From NCBI GenBank assembly GCA_030616665.1, contig JAUWWX010000023.1, positions 1-9,540 of the forward strand: DNA of 9,540 bases, in the 5' to 3' direction. A program made the position numbers and the translations under genes. The notes beneath the pieces were generated by a model that had not been told where the DNA came from, did no database searches, and worked only from the letters and a program-made list of their open reading frames with translations. This DNA comes from an archaeon. Its GTDB lineage: Archaea > Iainarchaeota > Iainarchaeia > Iainarchaeales > GCA-2688035. Positions 1 through 5,975 of the stretch are shown here, one piece after another. Every line of letters begins with the position of its first letter. Within the stretch, counting starts at the first letter, position 1.

Positions 1-1
1 A

Positions 2-2566
2 ACAGGGCCAAGGCCAACAAACCAGACCGCAATAAAGAAGAGGATGGGGGCAATGCAGCAATACTTCATCTCCTTCGCGCCCTTGGGGGGAAGAAGAAGC
101 GTTAGGAACATAACAATGGAAAAGCCCGTTGGGGTTTTAGCCGTCTACATCAGTGGAAGCAATGTCAAGAAAATGGTAATGGACTTGGAGGGCGACCTTT
201 CGCTGTCAGGCGCATACATTGAAAACATTGAGTCGCTTAAGGCAAAAAACATCGACTTGAATGACGCGGCATACATTTCAAGGGTTAACTACATTGAAGC
301 CGAAAACCTTTTGCTTGACGGCCAAAGCTATATCAGGAATGCAGGCAGGTTTGGCGAAACCGCAATTAAGTTGAACGGCAGCATAGGCCTCTCATTGCAA
401 AATAGCAGCCTTATCGAAAATTTGGCCGGGGGCATTGAGGTTGAAGCAGATGTGCTGCTTGAAAACGAGAGCAAAATTGAAAACGTGCAGTATGCGCTAA
501 GCGAGGCAATCCAGTGGATTTACGCAGGCAATATGAGTCTGACAGAAGAGAGCAAGGTTGTGGGCGTTGGCGGAAGCCCGGGCGAAATAATTTTGACAGG
601 AGCGTTGGCAATGGACAACTGCCAGATAGTTGGAAAGGGCGGAAACAAGCCAGACAGATTAACGGCGAAAAGCATTTCACTTTCAAACAATTCACAGCTG
701 CTGAATTTTTCCAAAAGCATAAATGTTACAGGCAATGAAACCTTTATCCTTGAATCGGGAGGCAGCATAAAAGAGTTTGGCGGAACGATAAACAGCTGCG
801 CAAAACTCTCAATGGATGCAAACGCGGTGATATCATTTGCTGCTGATGGCGAAAAAACAATCAAGGCAAACGGCCTTGATTTGAACAACAATGCTAAAAT
901 AACCTGCATTGGCGAAAAAGACTGCAATTATACATTTGTACAGCAGAGCTGTGATGTTCTTCCAGGCGCCGTTCTGGATGTTGAAGGTGAGGTAACAGGC
1001 ATAGCCCCCTTTACCGTTGAATTTGCTGGAGAGTGCGACGGCAAGGGCATGCCGGTAACCTGCACAATAGACTTTGGAGACGGTTCTGCAAAGGAACCAT
1101 TTGACGAGAACGCAGTGCACACATATGAAATGCCTGGAAGATTTATTGCTGTGCTTACAGCAGAAGGTAGTGGTGAACTGAAGGCAACAAGCGAGAAAAA
1201 TATTGCTGTTCTTGAGCAGGGTGTGGGACCTGCTCTTGGGCCAGTGAAGCTCAGCCTTTCAAAACAGTTGATTGAAAAAGGAGGAGAGATATCCCTGCTC
1301 ATTGAGTGCGAACAAGAATTGCAGACCTTTTTGCTTGAAAACGATTTGGGATTGCCGGCAGTAACAGACGTTCCAGAAGAATGCCCGGCAACCCTTGGGC
1401 CCTTTAAGGTGCCTGAAGGCATTGAACCAGGCGTCCACTACTTTAAGGCAAGCGGCACCACTTCTGACGGCAGCAGCTTTAGCCAGACTGCTTCATTCAC
1501 TGTCAAGGGCGCTGAGCCAATCATCCCAGGCATTCCATTTGACCTGGAAAACTACTTACCCTACATTGCTGCTGGGGCTCTTGTCTTAGTTGCCATACTT
1601 GTGCTAGTCGTGTTGTTGGTGGGAAAGAAGCGTGCCATGGGATTGAAAAAGCCGGAAGCAAGAAAAGACAAGAAGGCAGTTGAAGAAGTTGGCAAAAAGC
1701 CTGCTGGCCAGAAGCCCCCTTGGATTGTGGAAGATGAGGAAGAGGAGGTAATCGTGCAAAAGGCCGAAGAAAAGCCAGCAACGCCAAAAGAAGAAAAGCC
1801 AGCAATGCCTGAAAGAGAAAGGCCTGCGGAGAAAGCCGAAGAAAAGCCAGCAATGCCAACAGAGAAAGCCGAAGAAAAGCAGCCTGTTCAGCCAAGACCT
1901 GAAGAAAAGCCGTTGGAATTAAAAGCGGAAAAGCCGGAAGTAGCAAAAGAAGAAAAGCCAATGCCTCCTGTTGTCGGAACCGCAAGGCCAGTGGAAGGGA
2001 CAGGGAAGCCGCGGCCTGTTGAGGTAAAAGACTTGGCTGAAAGGGGGCAGCCCTCTGAGAAATTCAGGAAACTTGTTGAAACATTGAAGAAGCCCAAGGC
2101 CCTGCTGGCTAAAATCGGGGGAGAGAGGGAAATGCCAACCGAAGGGCCTGGAAAAAGGGCTGCAAGAGCAGTGGAAAAACCAGCTATTTTGAAAGAGGAA
2201 AAGCCGGCTGTTGCTAAAGCGACCAGAAGGCCTGCCGAGATTGACTGGGGTGCTTTGGAGAGAGAGCTTGCCGGAAAGGTTGCTGCAAAGGAAAAGCCAG
2301 CCGCGTTGCAGCTGGAAAAGCCTGCAGAGAAAAAAAAGGCAACCGGCTTGTACGAAGCAGAAAAGCCTGCAGAGAAAAAAGGCTTTGTTGGCTTGGCTGC
2401 GAAAAAGTGGACAGCCAAGCCAGGTGGAGAAGAGCCTGCCGCGACGCCTGAGACGCGTGCACGAAGGGGCTTTTCTTTTTTTAAGAGAATAAAGAAGCCA
2501 GAGGAAAAGGGCGAAACAGCTCCGCCCAAAAAAAAGCAACTGCCGCCCTGGCTAATGAAGGGCTAG
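2..2566 (+). CDS. Large surface-anchored protein: beta-solenoid-like ectodomain, PKD domain, one membrane segment, Lys/Glu/Pro-rich cytoplasmic tail (5' partial)
   Basis: The reading frame is open to the left edge. The first ATG is at 44 and others lie at 53 and 116, but no signal peptide follows any of them. Upstream codons (AGG, ACA, CCA, two N-x-T sequons) look like this gene's own, so the true start is probably outside the window. Counting from the ATG at 44: residues about 25-300 are short beta-rich repeats with many Asn turns and N-x-S/T sequons, like a beta-solenoid. Residues about 307-391 are a PKD domain with the diagnostic DFGDGS and HTYEMPGRF motifs. Residues about 397-488 look like a second Ig-like domain with a Cys pair. 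Residues about 506-527 are one hydrophobic helix followed by GKKR, which places the C-terminus inside. The 310-residue tail has eleven EKP tripeptides and PPW at 558-560 and 834-836. The role is inferred as a cell-surface or adhesion protein tethered to something cytoplasmic. The ligand is unknown. Confidence 0.82.
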   Translation, partial: TGPRPTNQTAIKKRMGAMQQYFISFAPLGGRRSVRNITMEKPVGVLAVYISGSNVKKMVMDLEGDLSLSGAYIENIESLKAKNIDLNDAAYISRVNYIEAENLLLDGQSYIRNAGRFGETAIKLNGSIGLSLQNSSLIENLAGGIEVEADVLLENESKIENVQYALSEAIQWIYAGNMSLTEESKVVGVGGSPGEIILTGALAMDNCQIVGKGGNKPDRLTAKSISLSNNSQLLNFSKSINVTGNETFILESGGSIKEFGGTINSCAKLSMDANAVISFAADGEKTIKANGLDLNNNAKITCIGEKDCNYTFVQQSCDVLPGAVLDVEGEVTGIAPFTVEFAGECDGKGMPVTCTIDFGDGSAKEPFDENAVHTYEMPGRFIAVLTAEGSGELKATSEKNIAVLEQGVGPALGPVKLSLSKQLIEKGGEISLLIECEQELQTFLLENDLGLPAVTDVPEECPATLGPFKVPEGIEPGVHYFKASGTTSDGSSFSQTASFTVKGAEPIIPGIPFDLENYLPYIAAGALVLVAILVLVVLLVGKKRAMGLKKPEARKDKKAVEEVGKKPAGQKPPWIVEDEEEEVIVQKAEEKPATPKEEKPAMPERERPAEKAEEKPAMPTEKAEEKQPVQPRPEEKPLELKAEKPEVAKEEKPMPPVVGTARPVEGTGKPRPVEVKDLAERGQPSEKFRKLVETLKKPKALLAKIGGEREMPTEGPGKRAARAVEKPAILKEEKPAVAKATRRPAEIDWGALERELAGKVAAKEKPAALQLEKPAEKKKATGLYEAEKPAEKKGFVGLAAKKWTAKPGGEEPAATPETRARRGFSFFKRIKKPEEKGETAPPKKKQLPPWLMKG

Positions 2567-2573
2567 AAATAGT

Positions 2574-2588
2574 CCCTTTTTTAAATTT
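2574..2588 (+). promoter_or_regulatory. T-run terminator signal of the surface-protein gene overlapping a TATA-like box for map
   Basis: CCCTTTTTT begins 7 bases after the TAG stop and runs into TTTTTTAAATTT. A T-run is the usual archaeal termination signal, and the same CCCTTTTTT follows the gene ending at 5809. The AT-rich box centred near 2583 could also be a TATA element, starting transcripts near 2610. Both roles are inferred. Confidence 0.35.
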
Positions 2589-2652
2589 GTTTCTGCGCAA
2601 GTAAAAATAGGCAATCTTGCAAAAAAAAATAGCCGTTTTTGGGGTTTTTTGG

Positions 2653-3561
2653 ATGGAAAAAGAGGAAGCAGAAAAATACATTTTGGCGGGAAGAATAACG
2701 AAAATTGCGGTTCAAAAGGCAAAAAAAGCCATTAAACCAGGGCAAAAACTGCTTGAAATTGCTTTAAGCATAGAGAAAAGTATCGTAATAGCAGCAGTCG
2801 AGGGCAGGGGAAAGCCTGCTTTTCCAGTAAATTTGAGCATAAACGAGAATGCTGCCCATTTTACGCCTAGCAGCACTTCTACAGAGGTTTTGAAGGAGAG
2901 TGACGTTTTGAAGGTTGATTTAGGATGCCATGTTGATGGCTTTATCTGCGACACGGCTTTTACCCTCAATTTTGACAATAGCCATGCGAAAATGATTGAG
3001 GCAGCAGAGCATGCCCTGGAAGAAGGGCTAAAGGTTTCTGCAGACAAAGTTGAAATCGGAAAAATCAGCGAAACAATAGAGAAAGCAATCAAGGCAAAAG
3101 GCTTTAACCCAATAAAAAACCTGACAGGGCACGGCCTTGCCCAATACGAACAGCACGCTTTGCCAAGCATTCCCAACATGGATACTGGCAACCCAAAGCA
3201 GCTTGAGGAGGGAAACGCCTACGCCATTGAGCCGTTTGTGACCAACGGCGAAGGGTATGTAAGGGAGGGGCAGCAGAGCGAAATCTTTGCAGTTGACAAG
3301 CCAAGGAATGTGAGAAACGCTTACGCGAGAAAGCTGCTTGAATTTGTTTTGGCAGAATACGAAACGCTGCCATTCGCGCTTAGATGGATTGAGAAAGGAC
3401 TAAAACTGCCTGAATTCCAGAGAAGGGTTGCAGTCAGGGAACTGCTAAAAGCAGGCTGCATTAGGTCATTTCCTATACTGCACGAGCAGCCGGGAAAGTT
3501 TGTGGCGCAGGCAGAGAAAAGCTTTATTTTGTTTGAAGGAAAAACAACTGTGCTTTGCTGA
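2653..3561 (+). CDS. map: Methionine aminopeptidase, type II (archaeal)
   Basis: This metalloprotease removes the initiator Met from nascent proteins in the cytoplasm. The product is 302 residues, close to the roughly 295 of archaeal family members. From the ATG at 2653, all five metal ligands of the pita-bread fold are in place: D89 (KVDLG), D100 (CDTA), H160 (NLTGH), E193 (AIEPF) and E288 (AQAEK). The substrate-site histidines H69 (AAHFTP) and H168 are also present. The type II insertion between H160 and E193 and the LPFALRW motif near 239-245 place it in the type II group. A TTG at 2617 would add 12 residues (MQKKIAVFGVFW) with no counterpart in the family, so the ATG at 2653 is preferred. 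The last ligand is followed by Lys-Ser where most relatives have His-Thr; this may be lineage drift. Confidence 0.95.
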   Translation: MEKEEAEKYILAGRITKIAVQKAKKAIKPGQKLLEIALSIEKSIVIAAVEGRGKPAFPVNLSINENAAHFTPSSTSTEVLKESDVLKVDLGCHVDGFICDTAFTLNFDNSHAKMIEAAEHALEEGLKVSADKVEIGKISETIEKAIKAKGFNPIKNLTGHGLAQYEQHALPSIPNMDTGNPKQLEEGNAYAIEPFVTNGEGYVREGQQSEIFAVDKPRNVRNAYARKLLEFVLAEYETLPFALRWIEKGLKLPEFQRRVAVRELLKAGCIRSFPILHEQPGKFVAQAEKSFILFEGKTTVLC

Positions 3562-3572
3562 AAAGCGCATAG

Positions 3573-3583
3573 CTTTTTATAAG
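3573..3583 (+). promoter_or_regulatory. TATA box for the membrane-protein gene at 3606
   Basis: CTTTTTATAAG lies just after the map stop, centred about 28 bases ahead of the ATG at 3606. With the usual archaeal spacing of about 26 bases, transcription would begin within a few bases of the start codon, giving a leaderless mRNA. No Shine-Dalgarno sequence is visible, which agrees. Confidence 0.55.
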
Positions 3584-3605
3584 AGAAGAAACTACTAGTT
3601 TTGGA

Positions 3606-3929
3606 ATGGAGTTGAATAGTGAGGCGCTTGCGTTTGGAAAGACGCAGATTGCAGCAGCTGCCCTGATTTTCCTTTCAACCCTTTTGTGGGCGTGCTCTTT
3701 TGGCTTGACAGGCATTGCCTCAAACGACTTCTTCACCTTCAAATTTCACATAATCCTTGGAAAGGCCTTGTCAGCAAACATGGCCCTGTTCCTTTTGACC
3801 TTTCCACTGCCAATTGCTTTTATGGCAACGTTTGCAAAAAGGATGGGAAAAGCCAGCCTCATTCTCGTGTCAATGGTGTCAAGCCTTTTTGCATTAATCG
3901 CAGCAATGGCCTTGTTCCCAACACTGTAG
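3606..3929 (+). CDS. Unrecognised polytopic membrane protein, N-terminal part, ending at an in-frame TAG
   Basis: This 107-residue product has three hydrophobic segments, at about residues 13-40, 53-75 and 82-105. It contains no motif I can assign to a family. The start is the ATG at 3606, placed correctly behind a TATA box for a leaderless transcript. The stop, TAG at 3927-3929, falls immediately after the third segment. The same frame then runs on for 241 sense codons (3930-4649), and its next residues continue with another membrane helix, so this is most simply the first third of a roughly 348-residue protein. The TAG could be a point mutation (for example from TGG or CAG), an assembly error, a readthrough or pyrrolysine codon, or a genuine end with reinitiation 4 bases later. 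Function is unknown. Confidence 0.6.
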   Translation: MELNSEALAFGKTQIAAAALIFLSTLLWACSFGLTGIASNDFFTFKFHIILGKALSANMALFLLTFPLPIAFMATFAKRMGKASLILVSMVSSLFALIAAMALFPTL

Positions 3930-3932
3930 CAG

Positions 3933-4652
3933 TTGTGGATAGTAGCAATCTTCTACATAATTTCTGTTCCCTTTGTGATTGAAACCGCCTTTGTGAAATA
4001 CGCTGAACTGAAGAGCTGGGTTACCATGAGGGCAATGTTGTCGGCCTGTGGCAAGGCAACCGCGCTTGTTTCAATTGGCCTCTTTGTTCTAAGCCTTGCA
4101 ACCATTGCGCCAGAGCAGCAGCAGCACCTTGAAAGGTTTGAGGACTTTATGATGGACTTTGCCTACGACATGGTTTCCGGAAATTCACAGCAAACCATTT
4201 CGGCCGGGGTCATAGACCTCTTTATTGAGGCACAGGTTTCCACAATTGACACCGTTCTGCAAAACCCTGTTTACGAAAAGCTCAGGGAAAAAACAGACCC
4301 AGACGTAATTGGATTTGTCCTGCTGGCCGAAGCCCAAAGGCAGGCGCTTAGAAGCCCTGAATACAGGCAGGAAGTTGAAAAAATATTTGGCGGGGCAGGC
4401 GGCAGCGTAATGGAGCAAATTGACATAATGGAGATAATGAAGCAGCAGTTCCCGTTCATAAAAAAGCTTGAGGAAGTGATGCCGCTTGGAATGTGGATTG
4501 GGCTAATGCACGCACTTGTGCTGGCAAGCGTTTTCTCATTCCTTGGGCTGATAATCCTAAAGCCGCTGGCAGCAGTCTACGGCCTGACAGCAGACAAAAC
4601 AATGCCCTCTTTTGGCAAAAGCCAAAAAATGACGGAAAAAACAATTAAATAA
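3933..4652 (+). CDS. Unrecognised membrane protein, C-terminal part, in the same frame as the preceding ORF
   Basis: If translated separately, initiation must use TTG at 3933, GTG at 3975 or ATG at 4026; none has a ribosome binding site or a TATA box at the right distance. From TTG 3933 the product is 239 residues. It begins with a hydrophobic helix (WIVAIFYIISVPFVIE), then a second near residues 33-58. A helical, mostly polar domain follows (about 60-185), then a long hydrophobic stretch near 187-217 and a short basic tail. The lack of an independent start signal and the shared frame suggest that this and the ORF at 3606 are one interrupted gene. No family is recognised. Confidence 0.55.
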   Translation: MWIVAIFYIISVPFVIETAFVKYAELKSWVTMRAMLSACGKATALVSIGLFVLSLATIAPEQQQHLERFEDFMMDFAYDMVSGNSQQTISAGVIDLFIEAQVSTIDTVLQNPVYEKLREKTDPDVIGFVLLAEAQRQALRSPEYRQEVEKIFGGAGGSVMEQIDIMEIMKQQFPFIKKLEEVMPLGMWIGLMHALVLASVFSFLGLIILKPLAAVYGLTADKTMPSFGKSQKMTEKTIK

Positions 4653-4654
4653 TT
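4645..4654 (+). promoter_or_regulatory. Candidate TATA box for tRNA-Arg
   Basis: TTAAATAATT overlaps the stop codon of the preceding gene and is centred about 34 bases ahead of the tRNA. That implies a 5' leader of about 7 bases, the same geometry as the candidate box of the tRNA-Leu gene. A second AT-rich stretch (4666-4674) is too close to the tRNA. Confidence 0.4.
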
Positions 4655-4683
4655 AGCCCGACGCAGATATATTACATCTAATT

Positions 4684-4755
4684 GCCCCTGTGGTGTAGTG
4701 GATAGCATGTAAGCTTGCGGAGCTTGCGACTCGGGTTCAATTCCCGGCGGGGGCA
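4684..4755 (+). tRNA. tRNA-Arg(GCG)
   Basis: A complete 72-base cloverleaf folds by hand. The acceptor is GCCCCTG with CGGGGGC (one G-T pair) and discriminator A. The D stem is GTGT/GCAT with loop AGTGGATA. The anticodon stem is TAAGC/GCTTG with loop TTGCGGA, and the T stem is TCGGG/CCCGG with loop TTCAATT. The anticodon GCG reads CGC and CGU (Arg). A20 in the D loop and C35 are arginine identity bases, which supports the call. There is no intron and no encoded CCA. Its 3' end recurs twice downstream, marking it as a likely integration target. Confidence 0.93.
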
Positions 4756-4756
4756 A
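4742..4756 (+). repeat. 3' end of tRNA-Arg, proposed left attachment site
   Basis: TCCCGGCGGGGGCAA covers the T-stem 3' strand, the acceptor 3' strand and one base beyond. It recurs exactly at 5976-5990, and its inner 11 bases (4745-4755) recur at 5138-5148. Confidence 0.6.
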
Positions 4757-4762
4757 AGGAAA

Positions 4763-4771
4763 CAATAAAAT
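4763..4771 (+). promoter_or_regulatory. Candidate TATA box for the 88-residue basic protein
   Basis: CAATAAAAT lies 8 bases after the tRNA and about 40 bases ahead of the ATG at 4807. Transcripts would start near 4793, leaving a short leader. The tRNA-Arg promoter could also supply the transcript. Confidence 0.3.
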
Positions 4772-4794
4772 AGGGGTTTGGACTCAGTTATAGT

Positions 4795-4799
4795 GGTGA
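4795..4799 (+). promoter_or_regulatory. Ribosome binding site GGTGA for the ORF at 4807
   Basis: GGTGA ends 7 bases before the ATG and matches the anti-Shine-Dalgarno core. It favours the start at 4807 over the overlapping frame that opens at 4847. Confidence 0.45.
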
Positions 4800-4806
4800 A
4801 ATTCAA

Positions 4807-5073
4807 ATGGTGACACCAAGAAGGGAAAGAAGAAAGGTCGGCGCCCGTGGGTTTGTTGATAGGCGAAAAGAGAATAGACGGAAGTCGAAAACTGACAGAA
4901 GAAAGGGCTTTGAAGTTCCCGATGAAGCAGAGAGCAAAAAATACAGAAAGCCTATGGTCAGAATCACATATGGCGGGTATAACCCACGGCCACCAAGCAT
5001 CATGCCTGATAGGCGTTCTGGAAAAGAAAGACGTTCAGGTAGAGATAGAAGGATACATAAAAGAAGAAAATAA
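4807..5073 (+). CDS. Small, very basic protein with D/E-R-R hexad repeats
   Basis: The product is 88 residues with 23 Arg and 11 Lys, about 39% basic. Acidic-or-Asn-Arg-Arg triplets recur: E7-R-R, D18-R-R, N23-R-R, D30-R-R, then D68, E74 and D80 at an exact spacing of six (DRRSGK, ERRSGR, DRR). The middle (residues about 36-66) is less charged and contains a short aromatic/Pro-rich stretch. There is no signal peptide or membrane segment. The ATG at 4807 has a GGTGA site 7 bases upstream. The composition suggests nucleic-acid binding or a disordered charged peptide, but I recognise no family. It is alone between the tRNA-Arg 3' end and the internal repeat, so it may be cargo of the proposed element. 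The overlapping +2 frame (4847-5086) is a weaker alternative. Confidence 0.6.
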   Translation: MVTPRRERRKVGARGFVDRRKENRRKSKTDRRKGFEVPDEAESKKYRKPMVRITYGGYNPRPPSIMPDRRSGKERRSGRDRRIHKRRK

Positions 5074-5074
5074 A

Positions 5075-5093
5075 GCAGGCTTTTAGTGCCTGC
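5075..5093 (+). terminator. Hairpin just after the stop of the basic-protein gene
   Basis: GCAGGC and GCCTGC form a 6-base-pair stem around a 7-base loop, starting 2 bases after the TAA. No T-run follows directly; the nearest T-rich tract is at 5154-5171. It may protect the mRNA 3' end or act as a weak terminator. Confidence 0.35.
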
Positions 5094-5137
5094 GAATCGT
5101 GTAATTCCCCCTCATACGAATTCAACCGTCTTATGCA

Positions 5138-5148
5138 CGGCGGGGGCA
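5138..5148 (+). repeat. Internal copy of the tRNA-Arg 3' end
   Basis: CGGCGGGGGCA matches the last 11 bases of tRNA-Arg exactly. The bases before it differ from the tRNA, although a TTCAA like the T loop lies at 5121-5125. An upstream CCCCC run (5107-5111) can pair with the GGGGG, with a CCGT/ACGG hairpin between, giving a reduced tRNA-like fold. It may be a former attachment site that splits the element in two. The 139-base gap between genes here otherwise holds only a T-rich tract and a TATA box. Confidence 0.45.
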
Positions 5149-5181
5149 CTGGGTTATTTTCCTTTTTCTTTAACTGCAAAC

Positions 5182-5190
5182 ATTTAAATG
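5182..5190 (+). promoter_or_regulatory. TATA box for the 198-residue protein
   Basis: ATTTAAATG is centred 26-27 bases ahead of the ATG at 5213, so the transcript should start at or next to the A of ATG. It follows the T-rich tract at 5154-5171, which could end upstream transcription. Confidence 0.6.
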
Positions 5191-5212
5191 AGATTGAATG
5201 TAAATTAATAGA

Positions 5213-5809
5213 ATGTATGAATTAGTGCTTCAGCATAGATACAGAAACCAGCGCTATAGATTGGTACTTCGTTTCCCAAGAAGAGGCTACTACCTCAGAA
5301 CCCATTTTGAAACAGGAAAAACAATTTACCAAATCCTGTTTGAACACTTGGTGGAAAAGAAAATTGTTTCAGCAGGGGCGCTTGCCAGAAAATATAAAAA
5401 AGTAAACCCCGTGATATCCCCTGGCATTTTTATGCAAGCAATTAAAAGAATAGAGACTAGCCTAAAAACAGCTCAAGATCCGAGATTAAAAGCGATGAAA
5501 TTCGTAAGGCCTAAGATAGGCCATGGGTCACCACCCATTAACAGGAGATCACCAAATGCAAATTATACCGCCAGGCAACGGGAAATAATCGATGAAGCAA
5601 CAAAAATGATGTATCAAAAATTCAAGCACCCAACAAGAGCAATGATTAGAATAGGATGCATGCAGATGTTAAAAAAAGAGGGCCTGGCTGAAAATGTGGC
5701 GATATCAAATAGAACGATCATAAAATGCAGAAAAAGGCTTGGACTTCCAACAAGTCCTGCTTCAATGGCAAGAAGAGGAAAAGCCAACAATCTAATAAGA
5801 AGGATCTAA
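5213..5809 (+). CDS. Unrecognised basic 198-residue protein, possibly DNA-binding
   Basis: The ATG at 5213 is leaderless behind a well-placed TATA box. The protein is rich in Arg and Lys throughout, with no membrane segment or signal peptide. Residues 1-40 are beta-like and aromatic/Arg-rich (YRNQRYRLVLRFPRRGYYLR). Residues about 42-90 look helical. A Pro/Arg/Asn-rich linker runs about 100-118. The C-terminal region has a helix beginning YTARQREIIDE and then a segment ending AISNRTIIKCRKRLGL, which resembles the recognition helix of a helix-turn-helix. It lies between two copies of the tRNA-Arg 3' end, so a role in the element's replication, regulation or integration is plausible. It lacks a convincing tyrosine-recombinase R-HxxR-Y set. 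Arg is largely AGA, more so than in the flanking genes. No family is recognised. Confidence 0.75.
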   Translation: MYELVLQHRYRNQRYRLVLRFPRRGYYLRTHFETGKTIYQILFEHLVEKKIVSAGALARKYKKVNPVISPGIFMQAIKRIETSLKTAQDPRLKAMKFVRPKIGHGSPPINRRSPNANYTARQREIIDEATKMMYQKFKHPTRAMIRIGCMQMLKKEGLAENVAISNRTIIKCRKRLGLPTSPASMARRGKANNLIRRI

Positions 5810-5821
5810 TTTCCCTTTTTT
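5810..5821 (+). terminator. T-run terminator after the 198-residue gene
   Basis: TTTCCCTTTTTT follows the TAA directly. It shares CCCTTTTTT with the signal after the surface-protein gene, suggesting a common termination motif in this genome. Confidence 0.4.
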
Positions 5822-5828
5822 CAGCCAG

Positions 5829-5837
5829 GTTTTTAAA
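5829..5837 (+). promoter_or_regulatory. TATA box ahead of a 20-codon ORF
   Basis: GTTTTTAAA is centred about 30 bases before the ATG at 5864, the same geometry as the other promoters in the window. It implies a real transcript across 5860-5990, whether or not the short ORF is translated. Confidence 0.45.
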
Positions 5838-5863
5838 GCAGGTTAGACAATTAAACTAGTAAG

Positions 5864-5926
5864 ATGCCAATAACAGTTAAATGTAGAGGAGGCTATTCTC
5901 TGGATGTGAATTCCAGGTTCGAATAA
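5864..5926 (+). CDS. Possible 20-residue leaderless small protein or truncated gene start
   Basis: The ORF encodes 20 residues beginning MPITVKCRGGYS and ends at TAA 5924-5926. Its support is positional: a TATA box sits at the spacing used by neighbouring leaderless genes. It may be the stump of a gene cut by recombination at the nearby right repeat, or the transcript may be a non-coding RNA. A CTGGA-TGTGAAT-TCCAG hairpin (5900-5916) followed by GTTCGAAT also looks faintly tRNA-like. Confidence 0.25.
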   Translation: MPITVKCRGGYSLDVNSRFE

Positions 5927-5932
5927 ACCAAA

Positions 5933-5967
5933 CAACCTCAAACCACGCTACTTCCAACCTCCAACCA
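5933..5967 (+). repeat. Two imperfect 13-base direct repeats, 22 bases apart, beside the right repeat
   Basis: CAACCTCAAACCA (5933-5945) and CAACCTCCAACCA (5955-5967) differ at one base and are offset by 22 bases, about two helical turns. The whole tract 5922-5967 has a single G. Its place 9 bases before the 15-base tRNA copy suggests protein-binding sites such as integrase arm sites. Confidence 0.5.
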
Positions 5968-5975
5968 GGTGAGAA

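Noticed and set aside
1..105. Frame 1 at the left edge ending in LGGKKKR and a TAG at 103-105, as the tail of an upstream gene
   Set aside because: Its Arg codons are mostly CGC/CGT, unlike the window, while frame 2 uses AGG/AGA and continues into the surface protein. It remains possible; if true, the surface gene would start at 116.
1521..2539. Long minus-strand open frames opposite the tail of the surface protein
   Set aside because: They mirror the low-complexity Lys/Glu/Pro repeats; their products are Leu/Phe/Ser-rich without any domain, and the + frame has a clear PKD-TM-tail architecture.
2617..2652. TTG start for methionine aminopeptidase
   Set aside because: It adds 12 residues absent from the family; the ATG at 2653 matches the usual N-terminus.
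3927..3929. Genome-wide pyrrolysine or other reassignment of TAG
   Set aside because: TAG ends at least two sound genes here (2566 and 6941), so only local readthrough or mutation is considered.
4847..5086. Alternative 79-codon frame overlapping the 88-residue basic gene
   Set aside because: No ribosome binding site, no clear fold, and the 4807 frame has a GGTGA site and ordered D/E-R-R repeats.
5600..5800. Tyrosine recombinase C-terminus in the 198-residue protein (an H-x-x-R is present)
   Set aside because: The following helix and the nucleophilic Tyr are missing, and no upstream catalytic Arg context is evident.
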